From Streptomyces sp. NBC_01116 (GTDB lineage: Bacteria; Actinomycetota; Actinomycetes; Streptomycetales; Streptomycetaceae), in assembly GCF_041435495.1 (NCBI RefSeq), contig NZ_CP108644.1:2728001-2792000 (forward strand): a stretch of 64,000 nucleotides of DNA, given 5' to 3'. Each line of letters opens with the position of its first letter. Position 1 is the stretch's first letter. Of this stretch, positions 44,104 through 50,826 are shown piece after piece. A program made the position numbers and the translations under genes. The notes beneath the pieces are model-generated. The model did no database searches. It was given only the letters and a program-made list of their open reading frames with translations, and had not been told where the DNA came from.

Positions 44104-44718
44104 TCACCTCGGCGGGTCCTCGCCCGTCAGCCCGTCGACCGACTCGCGGATGAGGTCGGCGTGGCCGACGTGGCGGGCGTACTCCTCGATGAGGTCCAGC
44201 AGGATGCGGCGGAGGTTCGGGCGTTCGCCGCCGCGCGTGACGTACGCCCCGAGCTGGTCCAGGCCGCCACCCGCGCTCAGCGCCGCGTCGACGACGGCCC
44301 GGGAGCGGGCCGCCGATTCCCGCCAGAGCGCGCACAGTTGCTCAGGGGTGTCCTGGGCGGCGGAGCGGTAGGCCCAGTCGGGGTCGCCGTCCCAGTCGAC
44401 CGCGTCCCAGGGGGCGCCGACCGGAGCGCCGAGCCACAGGCGGGCGAAGTGGCTGTCCTCCACGTGGGCCAGGTGCTTGAGCAGGCCGCCCAGCGTGACG
44501 GCGGACGCGCCGACCGTGGTGTTCAGTCCGGCGGCGTCCAGGCCGGAGCACTTCCAGGCGAGCGTGGCCCGCTGGCGCTCCAGGGCGCCGAGGACGGCTG
44601 CCGCCTCGGTGCCGGCGAGAGGCGGTTCGGGCCAGGCTTCCGCCGTGTTCTCGGGCATGGCTTCCGCCACGCGCTCGGGCATGGCTTCCGCCGTGGCCCC
44701 CACCGTGTTCTCCGTCAT
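44104..44718 (-). CDS. DinB/DUF664 family protein
   Basis: A 204-residue DinB-type four-helix protein: VLGALERQRATLAWKCSG, LGGLLKHLAHVEDSHFARL with a putative metal His, and EEYARHVGHADLIRESVDGL. It is a distant paralogue of 20057-20590. The N-terminal 30 residues are a short repeat (ATAEAMPERVAEAMPENTAE), which is unusual for the family. ATG 44718 lies at the centre of a 22-bp perfect palindrome. TACCGT at 44728-44733 could be a -10 for a very short leader. The substrate is unknown. Confidence 0.83.
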   Translation of the reverse strand: MTENTVGATAEAMPERVAEAMPENTAEAWPEPPLAGTEAAAVLGALERQRATLAWKCSGLDAAGLNTTVGASAVTLGGLLKHLAHVEDSHFARLWLGAPVGAPWDAVDWDGDPDWAYRSAAQDTPEQLCALWRESAARSRAVVDAALSAGGGLDQLGAYVTRGGERPNLRRILLDLIEEYARHVGHADLIRESVDGLTGEDPPR

Positions 44719-44728
44719 GACGGAGAAC
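44707..44728. promoter_or_regulatory. 22-bp perfect palindrome over the DinB start codon
   Basis: The half-site GTTCTCCGTCA is followed at once by its exact complement, centred on the ATG. It could be an operator or an RNA hairpin that hides the start. It may also be chance, because the codons ATG ACG GAG AAC supply half of it. Confidence 0.4.
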
Positions 44729-44753
44729 GGTAGCGGAGCCGGAGAAGCGGAAT

Positions 44754-44779
44754 GGGGCCCGGCCTCGCGGCCGGACCCC
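44754..44779 (-). terminator. hairpin downstream of the LacI-type catabolic operon
   Basis: GGGGCCCGGCC and GGCCGGACCCC pair around a TCGC loop with one mismatch. The hairpin lies between the isomerase stop (44919) and the DinB gene and could end the operon transcript. Confidence 0.45.
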
Positions 44780-44918
44780 CTCGCTTTCCCCTCCCGTCGG
44801 GCCTTCCCGTTCCCCCCGGACCCCTCCCCGGAAGTCCCGACGCCATGTGTGACCCGGGAGGGTACGCAAAGGTTGCATCCCTTGACGATCTCTTTACCCG
44901 AGGCTCTGTGCGCGGCTC

Positions 44919-45755
44919 TCAGCAGGCATGTTGCACATAGCGCTCCGCCACTTCCGCCAGGGCCTCGGCCCCGTCGCGGGCCCACAGCGCCTCGTTGAAG
45001 ATCTCCACCTCGATCGGCCCGTCGAAGCCGGCGGCCTCCACCCGGCGGCGGAACGCGCGGAAGTCCACGCTGCCGTCGCCCAGTTGGCCCCGGCCCAGCA
45101 GGACGCCCGCCGGGAGCGGGGTGATCCAGTCGGCCAACTGGAAGGAGTGGATGCGGCCGCCCGCACCCGCGCGGGCGATCTCGACCGGGGCCCGGTCGTC
45201 CCACCAGAGGTGGTACGTGTCGACGACCACCCCGACCTGCTCGGCCGGGAAGCGCTCCGCGAGGTCCAGGGCCTGGCCGAGCGTGGAGACGACGCAGCGG
45301 TCGGAGGCGTACATCGGGTGCAGGGGTTCGATCGCCAGGCGCACACCGCGCGTCGCCGCGTACGGGGCCAGTTCCGCCAGCGCGTCGGCGACCCGCTCCC
45401 GGGCCCCGTGCAGATCGCGGCTGCCGGGCGGGAGGCCGCCGGAGACCAGGACCAGGGTGTCGGTGGACAGGGCCGCCGCCTCGTCGATCGCCGCCCGGTT
45501 GTCGTCCAGGGCGCGGGCGCGGGCCGCCGGGTCGAGTGCGGTGAAGAAGCCGCCCCGGCAGAGGCTGGTGACGGTGAGCCCGGCATCCGCCAGGAGCCTG
45601 GCCGTGCGCTCGACGCCGTACGCCTGCACCGGGGCCCGCCAGAGGCCCACCATGCCGATGCCCGCCTTGACGCAGCCCTCGGTCAGCTCGGGCAGCGACC
45701 ACTGCTTGATGGTCTCCTGGTTGAGCGAGAGACGGGAGAGGTGGTCGTCGCTCAT
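44919..45755 (-). CDS. sugar phosphate isomerase/epimerase
   Basis: A 278-residue xylose-isomerase-like TIM barrel. It contains the metal-site segments RLAIEPLHPMYASDRC, VGVVVDTYHLWWDD, IHSFQLADWITP and GPIEVEIFNEALWA. The N-terminus (LSLNQETIKQWSLPELTEG) is typical of hydroxypyruvate-isomerase- or inosose-isomerase-like proteins. ATG 45755 overlaps the DUF993 stop by 4 nt, fixing the start. It is the last gene of a three-gene operon with Gfo/Idh and DUF993 genes. The substrate is unknown. Confidence 0.85.
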   Translation of the reverse strand: MSDDHLSRLSLNQETIKQWSLPELTEGCVKAGIGMVGLWRAPVQAYGVERTARLLADAGLTVTSLCRGGFFTALDPAARARALDDNRAAIDEAAALSTDTLVLVSGGLPPGSRDLHGARERVADALAELAPYAATRGVRLAIEPLHPMYASDRCVVSTLGQALDLAERFPAEQVGVVVDTYHLWWDDRAPVEIARAGAGGRIHSFQLADWITPLPAGVLLGRGQLGDGSVDFRAFRRRVEAAGFDGPIEVEIFNEALWARDGAEALAEVAERYVQHAC

Positions 45756-46900
45756 CGTGCGCCTCCGTGGACCGTGAGCAGGGAGCGCATCCGGTGTTCG
45801 GCCAGGTCCGGGTCCGGGAACAGGCCCAGACCGTCCGCCAGTTCGTACGCCTTCGCCAGATGCGGGAGCGAGCGCGCCGACTGGAGTCCGCCCACCATCG
45901 TGAAGTGCTCCTGGTGGCCGGAGAGCCAGGCCAGGAACACCACACCCGTCTTGTAGAAGCGGGTCGGCGGCCGGAAGAGGTGGCGGGAGAGCTCGACCGT
46001 GGGGTCCAGGAGGGCCCGGAAGCCGTCCACGTCTCCCGTGTCCAGCACCCGTACCGCGTGCGCCGCCAGCGGTCCCAGCGGGTCGAAGATGCCCAGCAGC
46101 GCGTGGCTGAAGCCGCGTTCGTCGCCCGCGATGAGTTCCGGGTAGTTGAAGTCGTCGCCCGTGTAGCAGCGCACCCCGCCCGGGAGGCGGCGGCGTACGT
46201 CGATCTCGCGGGCCGCGTCCAGGAGGGAGATCTTGATGCCGTCGACCTTGTCGGGGTGTTCGGCGATGACCTTGAGAAAGGCGTCCGTGGCCCCGTCGAG
46301 GTCGGTGCTGCCCCAGTAGCCCGCGAGGGCCGGGTCGAACATCGGGCCCAGCCAGTGCAGGATCACCGGCTCCGACGCCTGGCGCAGGAGGTGGGCGTAG
46401 GTGGCGAGGTAGTCCTCCGGGCCCCGCGCGGCGCGGACCAGCGCGCGGGAGGCCATGAGGATCGGCTGGACGCCGTTCTCCTCGGCCAGGGCCAACTGCT
46501 CCTCGTACGCCGCCGTGACCTCGGCCAGGGTGGGCGTCCCGGCGCCGGACAGCTGGTCGGTGCCCACGCCGCAGGCGATCCTGCCGCCCACCGCCCTCGC
46601 CTCGGCGGCCGAGCGGCGGATCAGTTCGGCGGCGCCCGCCCAGTCCAGGCCCATGCCGCGCTGCGCGGTGTCCATGGCCTCCGCGACGCCCAGGCCGTGC
46701 GCCCACAGGTGGCGGCGGAAGGCGAGCGTGGACTCCCAGTCGACGGCGGCCGGGTCGTCCGGGCTGATGTCCGCGTACGGGTCCGCGACCACGTGCGCCG
46801 CCGAGAAGACCGTACGGGAGGTGGGGGCCGCCGCTCCCGGAGCGAGGTCGAGCGGTGTGGCGCGGGGCGTGTAGGGGCCCTGCGGGAGGTGGATCGTCAT
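45752..46900 (-). CDS. DUF993 family protein (dihydrodipicolinate-synthase-like barrel)
   Basis: A 382-residue protein. Segments such as FSAAHVVADPYADISPDDP, VDWESTLAFRRHLWAHGLGV, RIACGVGTDQLSG, KVDGIKISLLDAAREID and GVRCYTGDDFNYPELI match DUF993, a TIM-barrel family related to dihydrodipicolinate synthase/aldolases. The Lys in GIKISLL is in the place of a Schiff-base lysine. It could be an aldolase or dehydratase of sugar acids. ATG 46900 has GGAGG 8 nt upstream, and its 3' end overlaps the isomerase gene. Confidence 0.85.
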   Translation of the reverse strand: MTIHLPQGPYTPRATPLDLAPGAAAPTSRTVFSAAHVVADPYADISPDDPAAVDWESTLAFRRHLWAHGLGVAEAMDTAQRGMGLDWAGAAELIRRSAAEARAVGGRIACGVGTDQLSGAGTPTLAEVTAAYEEQLALAEENGVQPILMASRALVRAARGPEDYLATYAHLLRQASEPVILHWLGPMFDPALAGYWGSTDLDGATDAFLKVIAEHPDKVDGIKISLLDAAREIDVRRRLPGGVRCYTGDDFNYPELIAGDERGFSHALLGIFDPLGPLAAHAVRVLDTGDVDGFRALLDPTVELSRHLFRPPTRFYKTGVVFLAWLSGHQEHFTMVGGLQSARSLPHLAKAYELADGLGLFPDPDLAEHRMRSLLTVHGGAR

Positions 46901-46940
46901 GTCAGCGGCCTCCGGCGGCGCCGCGCACCGGTCGGGCGGG

Positions 46941-48092
46941 TCACAGGGTCAGCTCCGGGATGTCGAAGCGGCGGCCCTCGGCGGACGACTTCAGCCCCAG
47001 CTCGGCCAGTTGGACGCCCCGGGCGCCGGCCAGCAGGTCCCAGGTGTACGGCTCGCCCAGGGCGACGTGGCGCAGGAACAGCTCCCACTGCGCCTTGAAC
47101 CCGTTGTCGAACTCCTGGTTGTCCGGGATCTCCTGCCACTGGTCGCGGAACGGCTCGGTGACCGGGAGGTCCGGGTTCCAGACCGGCTTGGGGGTCGACG
47201 AGCGGTGCTGGACACGGCAGTTGCGCAGCCCGGCGACGGCGGAGCCGTGGGTGCCGTCGACCTGGAACTCCACCAGCTCGTCGCGGTTGACGCGGACCGT
47301 CCAGGAGGAGTTGATCTGCGCGACGGCCCCGCCCGCCAGTTGGAAGATGCCGTACGCGGCGTCGTCGGCGGTCGCCTCGTACGGCTTGCCCCGCTCGTCC
47401 CAGCGCTGCGGAACGTGCGTCTGCACATGGGCCGTTACGGAGGTGACCTGGCCGAACAGCTCGTGTAGCACGTACTCCCAGTGCGGGAACATGTCGACGA
47501 CGATGCCGCCGCCGTCCTCCGCGCGGTAGTTCCACGACGGGCGCTGGGCCTCCTGCCAGTCGCCCTCGAAGACCCAGTAGCCGAACTCGCCGCGCACGGA
47601 GAGGATCTCGCCGAAGAAACCGCCGTCGATCAGGCGCTTCAGCTTCAGCAGGCCCGGCAGGAAGATCTTGTCCTGGACGACGCCGTGCTTGATGCCCGCG
47701 TCCCGGGCGAGCCGGGCCAGGTCGAGGGCGCCTTCGACGTCCGTGGCGGTCGGCTTCTCGGTGTAGACGTGCTTGCCCGCCTCGATCGCCTTCTTGATCG
47801 CCTCCACCCGGGCCGAGGTGACCTGGGCGTCGAAGTAGATGTCGATCGTGTCGTCCGCGAGGACCGCGTCCAGGTCGGTCGACCACTCGGTCAGGCCGTG
47901 GCGCTCGGCGAGCTCCTCCAGGGCGTGGGCGCGGCGGCCGACGAGCACGGGCTCGGGCCACAGCACCTCGCCGTCGCCGAGATCCAGGCCCCCCTGCTCG
48001 CGGATCGCGAGGATCGAGCGCACCAGGTGCTGCCGGTATCCCATGCGTCCCGTGACGCCGTTCATGGCGATGCGCACTGTCCTGCGTGTCAC
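46941..48092 (-). CDS. Gfo/Idh/MocA family oxidoreductase
   Basis: A 383-residue NAD(P)-dependent sugar dehydrogenase-type protein. The N-terminal Rossmann fold (TVRIAMNGVTGRMGYRQHLV) has an atypical glycine motif. The family motif EKP is in HVYTEKPTATD, followed by KHGVVQDKIFLPGLLKL and the C-terminal substrate domain. GTG 48092 has GGAGGG 7 nt upstream. It heads the operon with DUF993 and isomerase genes and diverges from a LacI regulator. Such trios often oxidise and process modified sugars or cyclitols; the substrate here is not known. Confidence 0.88.
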   Translation of the reverse strand: MTRRTVRIAMNGVTGRMGYRQHLVRSILAIREQGGLDLGDGEVLWPEPVLVGRRAHALEELAERHGLTEWSTDLDAVLADDTIDIYFDAQVTSARVEAIKKAIEAGKHVYTEKPTATDVEGALDLARLARDAGIKHGVVQDKIFLPGLLKLKRLIDGGFFGEILSVRGEFGYWVFEGDWQEAQRPSWNYRAEDGGGIVVDMFPHWEYVLHELFGQVTSVTAHVQTHVPQRWDERGKPYEATADDAAYGIFQLAGGAVAQINSSWTVRVNRDELVEFQVDGTHGSAVAGLRNCRVQHRSSTPKPVWNPDLPVTEPFRDQWQEIPDNQEFDNGFKAQWELFLRHVALGEPYTWDLLAGARGVQLAELGLKSSAEGRRFDIPELTL

Positions 48093-48113
48093 GAAGGTCC
48101 CTCCATACAGCCG

Positions 48114-48129
48114 TAGCAAGCGCTTTCTA
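48114..48129. promoter_or_regulatory. LacI-family operator
   Basis: TAGCAAGCGCTTTCTA contains the AAGCGCTT core typical of LacI/GalR operators. It lies just downstream of the predicted start of the Gfo/Idh operon (near 48132), so the regulator could block elongation. It also lies about 75 bp upstream of the LacI gene. Confidence 0.7.
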
Positions 48130-48138
48130 TCCGAGATG

Positions 48139-48167
48139 ACGCTAGCCTGCCGACAGCGGCCGGACAA
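48139..48167 (-). promoter_or_regulatory. promoter of the Gfo/Idh-DUF993-isomerase operon
   Basis: On the minus strand, TTGTCC (48162-48167), a 17-nt spacer and TAGCGT (48139-48144). Confidence 0.6.
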
Positions 48168-48201
48168 GAGGGGGCCGCACGTGATCTCACGGAGGACAGC
48201 G

Positions 48202-49296
48202 ATGACAGTCACCCTGGCGGATGTGGCGGCCCGCGCCCGGGTGTCCCCGGCCACCGTCTCGCGTGTGCTGAACGGCAACTACCCGGTGGCGGCGTCGACC
48301 CGGGAGCGGGTCCTGCGCGCGGTGGACGACCTGGACTACGTGCTCAACGGGCCCGCGAGCTCGCTCGCCGCGGCCACCTCGGACCTGGTCGGCATCCTGG
48401 TCAACGACATCGCCGACCCGTTCTTCGGCATCATGGCGGGGGCGGCCCAGACGCAGATCGGCGGCCCCGGGGACGGTTCGGGACGGGCGGGCGGCGAGAA
48501 GCTGGCCGTCATCTGCAACACCGGCGGCTCCCCGGAGCGCGAACTCACCTACCTCACCCTTCTCCAGCGCCAGCGCGCCGCCGCCGTCGTCCTCACCGGC
48601 GGCGCGGTCGAGAACCCGGCGCACCAGGCCGCGATGTCCGCGAAGCTGGCGAAGCTCGCGGACGCGGGCACCCGGATCGTCTTCTGCGGGCGGCCCCCGC
48701 TGCCCGAGGGCGACGCGCTCGTCGCCGCGCTCGCGTTCGACAACCGGGGCGGCGGACGCCGGCTCGCCGAGCACCTGATCTCGCTCGGCCACCGCAGGAT
48801 CGGTTACGTCGCCGGGCCCCCGGAGCGCACCACCACCCGGCACCGGCTGGAGGGCCACCGGGAGGCGCTGCGCGCGGCCGGACCGGACACCGCCCCGGGC
48901 GGGGCAGGCGGGGGCTCCGACGATCAGGAGCTGCTCACCGTGCACGGCCCCTACGACCGGCGCTCCGGCTACGAGGCCACCCTCGAACTCCTGCGCAGGG
49001 CACCGGACGTGACCGCGATCGTGGCCGCCAACGACACCGTGGCGCTGGGCGCGTGCGCGGCCGTACGGGACCAGGGGATGCGGATCCCCCAGGACATCTC
49101 GGTCGCGGGCTTCGACGACCTGCCGTTCTCCGTGGACGCGGTGCCGGCCCTGACGACGGTGCGGCTACCGCTCTTCGAGGCGGGCGCGCGGGCCGGCCGG
49201 CTGGCGATGGGCAAGGAGGACCCGCCGCCCGGCGGCATCGCGACCATCGCGGCCGAGCTGATGATCCGGGGCTCCACGGCGGCGCCCCGGGGGTGA
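48202..49296 (+). CDS. LacI family transcriptional regulator
   Basis: A 364-residue regulator. The N-terminal HTH and hinge helix are TLADVAARARVSPATVSRVL, NGNYPVAASTRERVL and GPASSLAAATSDLVG. The periplasmic-binding-protein-like domain follows, with FFGIMAGAAQTQI and IPQDISVAGFDDLPFS. ATG 48202 has GGAGGA 5 nt upstream. It diverges from the Gfo/Idh operon, and the AAGCGCTT site between them is the probable operator. The inducer is presumably the operon's sugar substrate. Confidence 0.92.
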   Translation: MTVTLADVAARARVSPATVSRVLNGNYPVAASTRERVLRAVDDLDYVLNGPASSLAAATSDLVGILVNDIADPFFGIMAGAAQTQIGGPGDGSGRAGGEKLAVICNTGGSPERELTYLTLLQRQRAAAVVLTGGAVENPAHQAAMSAKLAKLADAGTRIVFCGRPPLPEGDALVAALAFDNRGGGRRLAEHLISLGHRRIGYVAGPPERTTTRHRLEGHREALRAAGPDTAPGGAGGGSDDQELLTVHGPYDRRSGYEATLELLRRAPDVTAIVAANDTVALGACAAVRDQGMRIPQDISVAGFDDLPFSVDAVPALTTVRLPLFEAGARAGRLAMGKEDPPPGGIATIAAELMIRGSTAAPRG

Positions 49297-49399
49297 GCAG
49301 GGTCAGGGGCGCCTCGCGCATGAGCAGGGCCCGGGGAGAGCCCGAGGACCGGTGCCTCGGACTCTGCCGGACCCGCGGGAAGCCTCTGGGCCCCGGGCC

Positions 49400-49567
49400 C
49401 TAAGGGCTGTCCCGCAATTCCCGGCGGGCGCGCGACGACAGCTACGGCACCTCGCCGCGTTGTCGGAACGTCCCCATACATCCAGTATGCGGACGTCCCT
49501 CCGCCTTGCGATGCACCGCATCCGACGCCGCACGCCGATCCACCGGGGATTGCGGGACAGCCCTTAG
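49400..49567. mobile_element. 168-bp MITE-like element
   Basis: Terminal inverted repeats of 25 bp (49400-49424 and 49543-49567), beginning CTAAGGGCTGTCCCGCAAT, match at 24 of 25 positions. The interior has a smaller inverted repeat around CATACATCCAGTATG and encodes nothing. I recall similar short elements starting GGGCTGTCCCG in other Streptomyces genomes. The right end supplies the TAA stop codon of the adjacent minus-strand gene. No transposase that would move it is in the window. Confidence 0.75.
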
Positions 49568-49911
49568 CCCAGCAGACCGAGCACCCGTCCCAGCGCGTCC
49601 GCGACCGGCTGGGCCATCGGGCCCACGCTGCTCGCGATCTGGCCGAGCCTGGCCAGGGTGAGGCCCCGCTCCGTCATGGCCTCGCGGTCCAGGGCGAGCA
49701 CGGGCAGGGTCTCCTCGACCGTGCGGGCCTGTTCCGGGGTGAGGTGAGCGGTGAGGTCACGGAGGCGGGCGGTCAACTCCTGTACGGCAGCGCGGAGTTC
49801 CGGGTCCTGGGTGGTGGATCCGACGATGCCGTAGTTGATCCCGATCACCTGCTCTCCCCGCTGGTTGAAGACGGGGCCGTTGTAGGTCGTGCGGTGCGTC
49901 GGTTCGGTCAC
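49564..49911 (-). CDS. small helical protein with N-terminal YNGPVFNQ motif
   Basis: A 115-residue protein with no named family that I recognise. The N-terminus has TTYNGPVFNQRGEQVIGINY, a Gly/Asn/Gln-rich beta-type motif. A coiled, acidic helical region (LRAAVQELTARLRDLTAHLT) and a Gly/Ala-rich hydrophobic C-terminus (ASSVGPMAQPVADALGRVLG) follow. GTG 49911 overlaps the stop of the DUF6232 gene by 4 nt, so the two are coupled. The stop TAA lies in the end of the MITE. The motif recurs at the C-terminus of the partner protein, suggesting that the two interact. Confidence 0.6.
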   Translation of the reverse strand: MTEPTHRTTYNGPVFNQRGEQVIGINYGIVGSTTQDPELRAAVQELTARLRDLTAHLTPEQARTVEETLPVLALDREAMTERGLTLARLGQIASSVGPMAQPVADALGRVLGLLG

Positions 49912-50579
49912 AGCTTGATCCCCGTGTTCGTCCCGCCGTTCTGGTTGAAGACGGGGCCGTTGTAGTTGTTCAACTCGTTGACGTACGCCGTGAACTCGGC
50001 CTCCGGGTGGTTGATCGCATGGACGATCTGCCCGGCGATCGTCCGCAGCTCGTCCACGGTCGGCAGCGTCACGACCGCCAGGGAGCCGCCGGCCGTCTCC
50101 ACGGCCAGGATCGGCTTCGCCGGCTCGAAGAGTTCCTTGATGAAGTAGACGGCCAGACCGATCACGAAGACGAGGAACATCGGATTCCCGTTGTCCTTGA
50201 CATCCGGGTCACTTTCGCTCGCCGCGATCACCACCACATAGAAGACGCCGGTGAGCGCCAGCCACTTCACGAAGCTGAGAAAAGTCGCACCTCGTTGCGG
50301 CTTGAGCTTCGTGGCCTCCACCCGGGTGAGATTCTCCAGCGGGAAGGCCGCCGATCCGATCCAGAGCATGCGTTGGTTGACCGCGACCTCCAGGACTCCG
50401 CCGGGACGCGGCAACGGCGGTATGGGTGGCCGCTCGTGCGGAGGTCCGGCCGGAGGACCCGGCGGCGGCGGTGGTGAGGGCTGCGGTGGCGAGGCGGGCC
50501 GCGCCGGTGGTGGCCCGGACAGCTGTCCGGACGGTGGCGTAGATCTCTGCGGCCGCCCGAAGCTTCCTGTGGTGTCCAT
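49908..50579 (-). CDS. DUF6232 family membrane protein with C-terminal YNGPVFNQ motif
   Basis: A 223-residue protein. A Pro-rich N-terminal 65 residues leads to the DUF6232 core: VAVNQRMLWIGSAAFPLENL, two adjacent membrane segments (FVKWLALTGVFYVVVIAA and FLVFVIGLAVYFIKELF), and a PH-like tail (AVETAGGSLAVVTLPTVDEL). The last 20 residues are a Gly/Asn-rich motif, NNYNGPVFNQNGGTNTGIKL, shared in part with the downstream protein's N-terminus. ATG 50579 has GGGGGAG upstream; GTG 50603 is an alternative. The function is unknown. Confidence 0.7.
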   Translation of the reverse strand: MDTTGSFGRPQRSTPPSGQLSGPPPARPASPPQPSPPPPPGPPAGPPHERPPIPPLPRPGGVLEVAVNQRMLWIGSAAFPLENLTRVEATKLKPQRGATFLSFVKWLALTGVFYVVVIAASESDPDVKDNGNPMFLVFVIGLAVYFIKELFEPAKPILAVETAGGSLAVVTLPTVDELRTIAGQIVHAINHPEAEFTAYVNELNNYNGPVFNQNGGTNTGIKL

Positions 50580-50826
50580 GTGCTCCCCCGTGCACTCGTT
50601 CACTCACCCCGCGCTCGCGGGAGCCCTATTAAGCAGCACCGCGGCTCCGCACGGGAGGCGAGAAGTAGCCATTTCCTGAATACGCCGCCGCCCGTGGCCG
50701 GTGCCTGCGGGACCGGAGGGGCGAAAGATGGGGGCGACTCCCCCATGCGCCCGCACCCACTCCCCCACCACGATGGACGCGGGCGGCCCGACCGGGGCCG
50801 GCCCAGGACCGGGGAGGTGCGGAGCG

